Shown piece after piece: positions 55,760 to 64,000 of a stretch of DNA of 64,000 bases. Each line of letters opens with the position of its first letter. The stretch's first letter is position 1. The stretch is from Ariolimax columbianus. Lineage: Eukaryota; Mollusca; Gastropoda; Stylommatophora; Arionidae. The notes beneath the pieces are model-generated. The model did no database searches, was not told the DNA's origin, and saw nothing but the letters and a program-made list of their open reading frames with translations. Location: positions 63,935,157 through 63,999,156 of the forward strand of contig JAVGWX010000013.1 in assembly GCA_036924085.1 (NCBI GenBank), written 5' to 3'. A program made the translations under genes and the position numbers.

Positions 55760-56035
55760 ACATGACCGCCTATACATGTGATCTTACCGTCGAACATGTG
55801 GTGTATGTGGGATCTATCTATCTAAGATGTGGTATGTGTGTGATGTAACCGTCAAATATGTGGTCTATGTGTGATCTAACAGTCAAAGATGTGGTATGTG
55901 TGTGATGTAACCGTCTAAGATGTGGTCTATGTGCGATATATCCGTCAAAGATGTGGTATGTGCAAGTTTTAACTGTCCCTAAATTAGTCCCCGCATATAA
56001 AAGGTTTGAGAACCACTAGAACAAGGTATCCAAAT
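55760..56035 (-). mobile_element. hAT-like terminal sequence with short 31/32-bp array, inverted copy
   Basis: Minus strand: tagtggttctcaaacctttt and atgcggggac (about 55,985-56,020), then about six units of ttacatcacacacataccac with atctttgacgg. Both parts match 44,020-44,935 in order. The array is much shorter here. Confidence 0.55.
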
Positions 56036-56049
56036 GCACATTAACAGTA

Positions 56050-56765
56050 ACACTTACTTACTTAGTGACTCCTATTATATCCTGAGGTGTAGAGCCTTCT
56101 ACCTTACTTACTTCGTCGATCCTCTTCTACCTTATGGTGTAGAGGTTTGCCAGAGAGAAAGCCATGCTGTTCTGAGCGCCGTATTTCTTCTCGCCCCTTT
56201 CCAATCCATCCCTCGGCCACTTAGAGACTGGCATGTGGTGCTTTCCAAACGTAAGTTCTTTGATTCTGATATCATCCTTTTCCTCCATGGCTTCCTCTTC
56301 TGTCACTTCCATATTATCCTTTTCCTCCATGGCTTCCTTCTCTGTCACTTCCATATCATCCTTTTCCTCCATGGCTTCCTTCTCTGTCACTTCCATATCA
56401 TCATTTTCCTCCATGGCTTCCTTCTCTGTCACTTCCATATCATCCTTTTCCTCCATGGATTCCTCTTCTGTCACTTCCAGGGTTTGATTTTCCTCCACTT
56501 CATGAAAATATGTCAACAAACCTTACTGTCTGTCCAATACCTCTTCTGGGGCGTTCAGCAGTGCACCTTGTTTATCTTTAACACATTTCAGTAGACATTC
56601 ATTTTTCATCCACATGTTCTTCAGGTTCCTGTAGAATAGCTTATGGTTTTCTTTAGGATTATATTCCATCTTCTTTCCGAATTCTTCCCAGGATTTCTGT
56701 TTGGCTTTGTGCAAAGTCTTCTAAGCTTCTGTTTTTAAATTTAGATATTCATTATATTTCTTTTT
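56050..56765 (-). pseudogene. LINE pre-RT linker with expanded acidic repeat
   Basis: Minus strand: AKQKSWEEFGKKMEYNPKEN, HKLFYRNLKNMWM, CVKDKQGALLNAPEEVLDRQ-stop, then LLTYFHEVEENQTLEVTEEE and five or so 14-residue units MEVTEKEAMEEKDD (42 bp each, about 56,270-56,490). The first part is the linker found before the RT in a common animal LINE; the acidic part is its normal short Glu-rich stretch amplified in tandem. After the array, RT motifs are absent. The 3' side ends in two 50-bp units with cttacttacttcgtcgatcc. Confidence 0.6.
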
Positions 56766-57050
56766 CTGTGACTGAGTGGTCTCGAGGTAAAACGTCCGGC
56801 CTCGGGTGCTGGGGATTGCAGGTTCAAATCACAGTAAAGACAAGGACTTTTTCAAGTGGACTTTCTAATATTTACCCGAATCGCTGAGGCTCGGAAGAGG
56901 CGGCCCCCGAACAGTGTAGATCCATGAAAAAGCAACCTCCTCCTCCGCGAAGGATGAGGACTGGAACCATGCCGCAGCAGTGGGTCATGGATGTTGCCGA
57001 TCGACACAACTGGACTCAGACGATTACGCTAACATTATTATTGTAGTTAG
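56766..57050 (+). mobile_element. tRNA-derived SINE
   Basis: A tRNA-like head: actgagtggtctcgaggtaa (A box) and ggttcaaatcac at 56,821-56,832 (near-perfect B box), 40 bp apart, with a variable-arm-like ggcctcgggtgctgggga between, as in Ser/Leu-type tRNAs. A body of about 200 bp follows (tacccgaatcgctgaggctc, gcagcagtgggtcatggatg), ending near cattattattgtag. Confidence 0.75.
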
Positions 57051-57129
57051 TGCCAAATGTAGTTAATAAAACAGACAAGAAACACAGTAGTACAACATTA
57101 AAATGTAAAGCAATGGCACATAACATGCT

Positions 57130-57650
57130 CACCATTAATGTCTTACACAACAACACATCCCTTCTAACCCTCGACCTGAACCATCAATATAACCCAATTT
57201 GTTGTTGGGAATTTGGAAGTTATATTTGACAGAACAGTGAAATCAGCCGATCAAAACAAAACTTCAAGGAAAACGGTTATTTCAAAAGACTTCAAGAGTG
57301 TACTCCAAGCGATCTCAAGCCCAAAAGATAGTCTCACTTGAAATAAAATACAACATAGGATTGCTGTCTCAAATCATAGATTTAGTCCTAGAGTGGATTC
57401 CTGCACACTGTGGGATCCATGGAAAAGAGAAAGCAGGTCAGCTGGAAAAAGCCGGAAGTGGAGGCACACAGACTCCCCATCCACAGAGCTATAAAGAAGC
57501 AACGACTATAATCAAATGATCCATGAAGACAGAATAGAAAGACAAGCACAAATAATACAAATCATTGTAATACAAAGCACAGTCTCTTTCGTGAACCTCA
57601 CCGGACTAGAAACATATCATCAGTTGATCGATGAAGAAGAAGAAGAACCC
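57130..57650 (+). pseudogene. LINE RNase H fragment with GAA tail
   Basis: Pieces LEVIFDRTVKSADQN, FKSVLQAISSPKDSLT, then VLEWIPAHCGIHGKEKAGQL, in which the last RNase H aspartate (EKADRLA) is glycine, and YKEATTIIK before a stop. ETYHQLIDEEEEE follows in the tail region (gatgaagaagaagaagaacc). Related to, but distinct from, the 34-37 kb family. Confidence 0.6.
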
Positions 57651-57769
57651 GTTGATGTCTGGTGAAATGTATAACAACTGATTTGATTAAAGTAACATGT
57701 ATTCTCCACAGGGGGGATTACTGACGTGCAACGGATAGTCATACATGATTACTGACATGTAACTTTAAC

Positions 57770-59966
57770 ACAAGCTGGAAACAAGGAGCTGTCTCCACAG
57801 TGTGGAAGGAGGCAAGGACTGTCCCCTTTCTTAAACAAGAGAAAGAAACCATGCAGCCAGGCATTTACATACCTATTAGTCTACTCAGCTGTGTGGGGAG
57901 ACTGATAGAACGAATAGTTAACACTAGAATAACCTGGCATATGGAATCAAAGAATGTACTTATCCCCAGCAAGCAGGTTTTCGTCGAAACAGATCGATCG
58001 AAGATCAGGTGACATATATCTCGCAGGAGATAGACGATGCATTTCAAGAAAACAAAAAACACTGGCAGTCTGGATAGACCTAGAAAAAGCCGTTGATTAA
58101 ATATGGATAAGCGGGTTAAAACTGAAACTACAGCAGAAAGGTGTAACCAACAACATGTACAAGTGGATCAGTGATTATCTAGGTAACTGGACAGCAAGAG
58201 TGCAACTCCAAGGACACCTCAGCAAAAAGATGAAAACTGAACAAGGAGTTCCACAAGGTGGAATACTCTCACCTATGCTGTTCCTCATATAAATATAATT
58301 GATATAATCACATAAATACCTAAACGAGTACACAGTGCACCATATGCAGACGACCTGGCCCAACGGACATCCGAAGAGTCTACACCTGTAGCTAGAAACC
58401 AAATGCAGGAGGCTTTAAATAAAATAGAGACATGGACAAACAAATGGCATATCGCTATAAACAAATCCAAAACCACGTACACAATCTTCTCTCTATCTCC
58501 TAATCCCCAAGAAGTAATCCTGCAAGTAAATGGACAGACGTGCCCCCTTGACATAAGTCTAACTTATCTGGGAATAACAATGGCCCCATAGCTGACATGG
58601 AAAATAAAGATGAAAAAAGCTACCAACAAAGCTAAGACCAGAATGGCGATACTGAGGAAGATATCAGGCTCAACATGGGGAGCGGACACGGGCACTCTAT
58701 AGAAACTGTACACAGGTTATGTGAGGCCAGTGCTAGAATACGGGATAGCAAGCTCAACATAGGGAGCGGACACGGGCACACTATAGAAACTGTACACCGG
58801 ATAGCAGCATGGTCCACAGCTACAAAGAATAACATTCACAACATAAATGCAACCCAGAACCCAGGTAAACGTATCATCACTGGAGCTATGAGAATACCAC
58901 CAATAAATGCAACCCAGAACCCAGGTAAACGTATCATCACTGGAGCTATGAGAACACCACCAATAAATGCAACCCAGAACCCAGGTAAACGTATCATCAC
59001 TGGAGCTATGAGAACACCACCAATAAATGCAACCCAGAACCCAGGTAAACGTATCATCACTGGAGCTATGAGAACACCACCCATAAATACAACCCAGAAC
59101 CCAGGTTAAAGTATCATCACTGGAGCTATGAGAACACCACCAATAAATGCAACCCAGAACCCCGGTAAACGTTTCATCACTGGAGCTATGAGAACACCAC
59201 CAATAAATGCAATGGAGAACATCACACGAATCGAAAGTATGGAGACGCGCAGAGACCAGAAAAACACTCCAGCAGGGGGAGAATTTCAAACGAATGCCTG
59301 ATCACCCAAAATATGACATGATACATCGCATGGAAAGATGGTGATTAAAGAGAAACCACTTCATATCAAAAACAAAACAACGTGTAAGAGCAGATCAAAT
59401 CATAAGCCAGGAAGTGGTTAGAGATCTAAGACAAACATCCCAAATCCCGTCATCGAAAAAAAAATCCCCTGAGATGTTAGAAACCATAGAGGGAATAGGG
59501 AAAAAGGGAACTCAGACAGATTCAGAAATGAAATGTACCACATAAGAATATAGTAGGAGAGTATACCCACCAGAAACATGGACACGCGTATATACTGATG
59601 GCTCATCTAACAAAGCCAAATCTAATGGAGTCGGTGGGGTCTATTACAAACTAAGGAATGGAGAAAAAAAAAACTCCAGTTGTAACTACGGGAACATATT
59701 CCAGTAATTTGCGTGCAGAAGCAGATGAACTGAATGCCGCAGCTGAGCTTGTAATCCAAGATAAAGATATCCACCAAGAAAACATAGTATTCCTGACTGA
59801 TGCCGCGTCAGTAATATCAGCGCTAAAACAACACAAAGATAAAGATATCGAGCAATGTATGTTCTCCCTGACACAACACTCAGCATTGCACCCAAGGTTG
59901 GTCATACAGTGGATCCCATCCCAATGCAATATTGAAGGCAGTGAAGCTGCAGAGAGCATGCGTTAA
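57770..59966 (+). pseudogene. LINE RT-RNase H remnant of a related family
   Basis: Plus-strand order: ARTVPFLKQEKETM, IPISLLSCVGRLIERIVNTR, a broken motif A (SLDRPRKSR in one frame), QGVPQGGILSPMLFLI-like motif B in another, PYADDLAQRTSEE (motif C intact, about 58,343), YLGITMAP-stop, WGADTGTL-stop-KLYTGYVRP and LEYGIA. The thumb then dissolves into tandem copies (next entry). RNase H follows: VTTGTYSSNLRAEADELNAA, VFLTDAASVISAL and IQWIPSQCNIEGSEAAESM, with ADRLA lost. Stops are frequent. Similar in design to 33,970-37,789 but clearly diverged. Confidence 0.7.
58846..59215 (+). repeat. 60-bp tandem repeat grown from LINE thumb coding sequence
   Basis: About six units with aataaatgcaacccagaacc and aggtaaacgtatcatcactg. 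In the LINE frame each unit reads NATQNPGKRIITGAMRTPPI, which is the NKLQNQAMRIITGGMKSTPI segment of the family. A separate 74-bp duplication (gggagcggacacgggcac) lies just before, at about 58,665-58,800. Units are nearly identical, so the expansion is recent relative to the LINE's decay. Confidence 0.85.
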
Positions 59967-60229
59967 GATTACAAGATAACTACTCAGAGTATACCACGAC
60001 CTCAGGAGTCGCACAAATCTTAACGTTAATTCCTCTATTTTTGGAATATGTATTTTCATATTATTCGAGAAGAATGTATTTAATGACCGTGTCAGAGCGT
60101 TCACTTTACCCACAGGCCATAGATGACCCAGACATAACCAGGTGGCGTTGATGTCAGTATCCGAATACATTCCGATGAGAAGAGATTCAAGTTATGTTGA
60201 TGATGGCTAATGTTACATAGTTGATGTCC
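59967..60229. other. No gene seen
   Basis: Short spacer without motif between the LINE remnant and the 38-bp array. Confidence 0.4.
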
Positions 60230-60920
60230 TGTTTTGTTTGTGGTCTATTCTGCTTGACAGTTTGATTTTATATTGATGGTCTTTTCTCCTTGACAGTTTG
60301 ATTTTATATTGATGGTCTAGTCTCCTTGACAGTTTGATATTTTATTGATGGTCTATTCTTCTTGACAGTTTGATTTTATATTGTTGGTCTAGAGTCCCTT
60401 TGACAGTTTGATTTTATATTGTTGGTCTAGAGTCTTCTTGACAATTTGATTTTATATTGATGGTCTAGAGTCTCTTTGACAGTTAGATTTTATATTGATG
60501 GTCTAGCGTCTCCTTTACAGTTTGATGTTATATTGATGGTCTAGCGTCTCCTTTACAGTTTGATGTTATATTGATGGTCTAGAGTCTCTTTGACAGTTTG
60601 ATTTTATATTGATGGTCTAGCGTCTCCTTTACAGTTTGATGTTATATTGATGGTCTAGAGTCTCTTTGACAGTTTGATTTTATATTGATGGTCTAGCGTC
60701 TCCTTGACATTTTGATGTTATATTGATGGTCTAGCGTCTCCTTTACAGTTTGATGTTATATTGATGGTCTAGAGTCTCTTTGACAGTTTGATTTTATATT
60801 GATGGTCTAGCGTCTCCTTGACATTTTGATGTTATATTGATGGTCTAGAGTCTCTTTGACAGTTTGATTTTATATTGATGGTCTAGCGTCTCCTTGACAG
60901 TTTGATGTTATATTGATGGT
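60230..60920. repeat. 38-bp minisatellite, about 18 units
   Basis: Units contain ttgatggtctagagtctct and ttgacagtttgattttata. From about 60,480 two variants (gagtctctttgacag/gatttta and gcgtctcctttacag/gatgtta) tend to alternate, giving a 76-bp higher-order unit. Confidence 0.9.
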
Positions 60921-61004
60921 ACAAGGTCCATCTTGATAGTTGGCCAATATCGCCATCCCATTTGCACGCTGTTCTTCCGGAACAGTAGCCGTTTCATGGA
61001 CGGC

Positions 61005-61220
61005 TGGTTAACGAGGTGGGTGATAGACGTAATCCCCGTAGTAGTGAGCGACATGCAGATGAAGCCATGCATAGCACAACCGCCTGGATGATACCGCTCC
61101 ACCTTTATCAGCACGCACGGGATTTGAGGAAAGCTACTGCAACTCGCCATTTAACGTCCTTTTAATGGGGACAAAAATCAATTTACTCATAATGGATTTT
61201 CAAGAACAACAACAACACCA
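61005..61220 (+). mobile_element. (CAA)-tailed SINE family, copy 4
   Basis: Plus strand: gacggctggttaacgaggtg, taatccccgtagtagtgagc, atgaagccatgcatagcaca, ccacctttatcagcacg, cgccatttaacgtcctttta and a caagaacaacaacaac tail that runs into the CAC microsatellite. Confidence 0.7.
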
Positions 61221-61343
61221 TCACCACCACCACCACGACCACCACCAACAACACCACCACCACCACCACCACCACTTCCAAAACCACCACCACCAACATC
61301 ACCAACACCACCACCACCACCAACACCACCACCACCAACATAA
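61203..61343. repeat. (CAC/CAA)n microsatellite
   Basis: Runs of caccaccaccaccaccac with CAA, CAT and TTC interruptions; gives a His-rich frame (61,165-61,356) that is not a gene. It probably grew from the SINE tail. Confidence 0.9.
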
Positions 61344-61445
61344 AATCTGTAAGTGAATGTTAAATTTTAGAAATCTTCAACTGTATATATTAAATTATAT
61401 AAATCTATGTGTATATGTCATATTACAGAAATATTTCTTTATGTG

Positions 61446-62066
61446 TTATGTTTTATTGGAACTCATCTCTGTGTTTGTGTATAAAGAAAACATCTGACGC
61501 AGTATACTGCTATAATTACTGCTCATTAGATAATAAATGAAAATATTCACAGAGGAATTGATTGATTCTATAACGATGCCTGTGCCCGAAATTAGAATCA
61601 GCATATTCCTGTTTGTCCCATCCACCGAAAGTCTTGGCTCCAAAGACATAACTAGAAATATGACGTTATGGGGAATGAAGCAGATAATGAAGAGGATGGA
61701 TATTGTTAACACCATTTTGGCCACATTTTGGTTGCGGGTAGAAACGTTGTTCGCTTGTTCAGAAGTCGTTGTCTCCCTTCTCCATTTTGACATTTTGCAT
61801 AATTTGATCACTTGAACAAGAGTGCATATAATAATAATTACATGTGCGCTGAAAGGAATAAATGTGTTATTTATTGCGAAAGACAGCTTTTCAGTGAGTT
61901 CTTGATCTTTGGTAAATACGAGATCAATAAGGGTTTTGTTTATGTAAGGGAAATATTTGGCCCGTAGCTTGTTCACAGCATACACCGGAGTAACGCTTGC
62001 TAGCAGAATAACGAAGACACAGGCAATCACTGTGGCGACTCGTTGCGGTGTCACGATAGATTTTAC
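61446..62066 (-). CDS. 3' exon of a rhodopsin-like GPCR (TM4-TM7)
   Basis: The exon starts after a strong splice acceptor on the minus strand (tttttttttccag at about 62,080-62,067) and reads VKSIVTPQRVATVIACVF to the stop. VKSIVTPQRV is typical of the second intracellular loop in molluscan chemoreceptor-like GPCRs. TM4 is VIACVFVILLASVTPVYAV, TM5 FIPFSAHVIIIICTLVQVI, TM6 VLTISILFIICFIPHNVIFL with a CFIPH in place of CWxP, and TM7 ends NSSVNIFIYYL, the usual SxxNxxIYY replacement of NPxxY in this group. N-glycosylation sites lie in the second extracellular loop (NKT, NNT). About 206 codons, no break. TM1-TM3 must be on an upstream exon (higher coordinates), which I could not find in the window. 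Likely ligand unknown: peptide or chemosensory. Confidence 0.8.
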   Translation of the reverse strand, partial: VKSIVTPQRVATVIACVFVILLASVTPVYAVNKLRAKYFPYINKTLIDLVFTKDQELTEKLSFAINNTFIPFSAHVIIIICTLVQVIKLCKMSKWRRETTTSEQANNVSTRNQNVAKMVLTISILFIICFIPHNVIFLVMSLEPRLSVDGTNRNMLILISGTGIVIESINSSVNIFIYYLMSSNYSSILRQMFSLYTNTEMSSNKT

Positions 62067-63286
62067 CTGGAAAAAAAAGATGCTATATTTTTGGCAGGGT
62101 TATTAATATGCATGCATAACTATTTATCTGTAACTATCCCAAAATGTATGCGGCCATAACGTGACACAGGTAGAATACAAAAAAATGTCCTCTGTAGGTA
62201 TAATGTGATGATGTTGTTCATCTATCACATGTTATGAAGACCACTCTCTCTGTTCAGCCATTCGTACAATCTTTTCTCTTGCTGTGTCTGTTGAAATGGG
62301 TGACATGCGCTATGATTTTGATTAAAGTGAGCAAGAAACTGTCTTTTGTCAGCTTTACTAACTCGTCCTAAGCTACATTTGGTCAGTGACACAGGATACA
62401 TATTTGTCCTCAGGGTTTACTCTCGAAGCCTTTCCTGTAAAAAGGTATTTGGCAAGGCAGCGGGGGTGGGATGATATATATACTTGTGTGTCTTGTCATT
62501 TTTCAGAACTGCAATAGGTCGTAGGGACGGCCCTCAGCGTGCAAGTAATGTGTTGGGCATCTCTCCCGGACGACGTGTTCTAGTTCATTATAGTCACTTG
62601 TCTACATTTCACAGTCACACGAAAAACGACGCTGTCTGCAGCTAGGGAGAAGGGAGCCAATCTCGTGAAGTTCAGGCGTGTGCACTTAGCCGATATAAAA
62701 CGGCACCGGTTTAACCGTAGCACTAATTCATATAGACGATGTCCTTGCCAGGACAATCGGATGGAAGAAAACACATACAAATGAACGATTTAACTAGTCC
62801 GAATGGAGAACTACGAAACGTTTCTGTGATCACAAGCGTAGGTCGTCAACTAGTGTGATCTTAATGCAAACCCGTGTCCTGGCGACATCCATGAAAAACA
62901 CCAGACCAATGTTAGACCTGCAGCCGGTAAAGTGTCATCTTTACTGCACTACACTACGTATATACGCACATACACATACACACACACAGTTACACACAAA
63001 CACTCGCGAGAGACAGAATACTCGACTGAAAGGACTGGCTAGGTGAACAAAATAAAAGGTCCTCATCACTCGTGATGGACGAACAACGCACGTTAAAAAT
63101 ATGTTGGCAGTTGACAATGGAAAAGAGTAGGCTTAACGGCCGCTGCCCAGGAACAATTCAAAAATAATGTGAACAAGCTGTTACGGCATCCTCACAGGTG
63201 ATTCCGAGTTGGTGCATTCTTAAAGCAAATGGAGAAGAGCAGAGAAGGTATGGTCAAACTATGCGCAGTAACGTTGATTCTTCCGT
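62067..63286. other. Probably intron or upstream region of the GPCR gene; no exon seen
   Basis: I found no frame with TM1-TM3 features. It holds the inverted copy of a 36-bp shared block (about 62,398-62,440) and a short CA run near 62,975-62,990. If the gene is intact, its 5' exon lies here in a form I missed or beyond the window. Confidence 0.4.
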
Positions 63287-63482
63287 TACACTAAACTACA
63301 CTACACTACACTAAACTACACTAAACTACACTAAACTACACTACACTAAACTACACTAAACTACACCAAACTACACTAAACTACAATAAACTAAACTAAA
63401 CTACACTAAACTAAACTAAACTACACTAAACTAAACTACACTAAACTACTCTAAACTACATTAAACTATACTACACTAAACT
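63287..63482. repeat. (ctaaactaca)n simple repeat, LINE tail
   Basis: About 20 units of ctaaactaca/ctacactaaa type in 5- or 10-bp steps. It directly follows, in minus-strand sense, the end of the LINE remnant (ggtcttcccgtaaccggtga side), so it is most simply the expanded 3' tail of that element. Confidence 0.8.
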
Positions 63483-64000
63483 CAGGTCAGGTCAGGTTAG
63501 GTCTTCCCGTAACCGGTGAGGTCGTTGGGGCAAACATGAAGACATCCTCACATTCTCATGCAACCCCTCTCTGTCAGATGCCACTGCCTATGACTCTTCT
63601 GGTCGGGGACTGGTCCATTCTTTGTGTTGTCCTCCCATCTCTTTTTGGTCCAGCCTCTTCGTCGTCTGTCATGCACCTTTCCGTGAAGGATTGTATTTGC
63701 ATGACATTTTGATCTCGATATGTGACCGTTATAATATTTCCAGTGGTATTATAAATCCTCATGGTTGCCCAAAGCGCTTTATGCAATACTCTATCAACCG
63801 CGTTCTTAAAATACACAAACACATGATACAGTATTTGCTGCTGTTCTAAATATTTATCGCTTAGCTGCCTTATGTTAAATATAGGTTCTGTAGTGCTTCT
63901 TCCCTGTCTGAACCCTGCTTGCTCCTCGCAATAATGTTCTCTGCTTGGGGTTTCAGTCGGTCGAGGATTAATCTAAGCATGACCTTGCTAGGGTGGCTGA
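63483..64000 (-). pseudogene. LINE remnant with RT palm deleted, runs off window
   Basis: From the window edge on the minus strand: EHYCEEQAGFRQGRSTTEPI, FNIRQLSDKYLEQQQILYHV, FVYFKNAVDRVLHKALWATM (motif A; FIDFKKAFDRVWH type, with the catalytic D changed to F-K in YFKNAVD) and RIYNTTGNIITV. Shortly after, the sequence jumps to the C-terminal tail (GPKRDGRTTQRMDQS, KKRWEDNTK and CLPQRPHRLRED in changing frames). So the RT palm with YADD and the thumb are deleted. Confidence 0.65.

Noticed and set aside
61165..61356. His-rich protein of 63 codons
   Set aside because: Translation of a CAC/CAA microsatellite at a SINE tail.

Overview
The window looks like gene-poor, repeat-dense nuclear DNA of a mollusc, most likely a heterobranch gastropod (sea-slug type). 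This rests on the eukaryotic 18S rRNA segment, whose variable regions resemble heterobranch 18S as I remember it, on a split rhodopsin-like GPCR exon of the molluscan chemoreceptor type, and on the LINE families present. No database search was possible, so the taxon is an inference. Nothing here is bacterial: there are no operons, ribosome binding sites or CRISPR arrays.

Layout. 1-4.9 kb: a mariner-like 5' end, a possible host exon, three decayed LINE fragments and a tRNA-type SINE. 4.9-19.0 kb: about 14 kb of tandem repeat, first a 33-bp minisatellite (with a 66-bp dimer version), then a G/T-rich 16-bp satellite with higher-order copies of 2.2-2.75 kb. 19-30 kb: a graveyard of minus-strand LINE remnants from several families, SINEs and minisatellites, some of which grew out of reverse-transcriptase (RT) coding sequence. 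30.5-52.5 kb: the core of interest (below), with decayed Tc1/mariner-type and hAT-like pieces between. 52.7-61.3 kb: a 16-bp satellite, a second mariner copy, SINEs, more LINE remnants and more minisatellites. 61.4-62.1 kb: the one clean host coding exon, the 3' exon of a GPCR on the minus strand. 63.3-64 kb: a deleted LINE running off the right edge.

The core. On the plus strand, 30,531-37,818 reads as one unit: an apparent pre-rRNA 5' external transcribed spacer (635 bp), exactly 1,240 bp of 18S, about 0.7 kb of 18S-derived tandem repeats, a linker, then endonuclease, RT and RNase H coding sequence and a (GAA)n tail. On the minus strand, 48,952-52,393 is a second copy that starts at the same nucleotide, carries the same 1,240 bp of 18S, lacks the protein-coding part and ends in the same kind of tail. 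This copy is flanked by an 11-bp direct repeat and splits the 3' end of another LINE of the same family; removing it restores that LINE's end. So the rDNA-containing block appears to have moved as part of a retroelement: an autonomous-type copy and an internally deleted, non-autonomous copy. I know of no described LINE with a 5' region made of ETS plus 18S rDNA, so this is my main candidate for a previously undescribed system.

How the pieces work together. Nearly all protein-coding traces are retroelement enzymes, and every copy seen is broken by stops, frameshifts, short-repeat deletions or lost catalytic residues. They record repeated nested insertion. The GPCR exon is the only likely functional gene segment.
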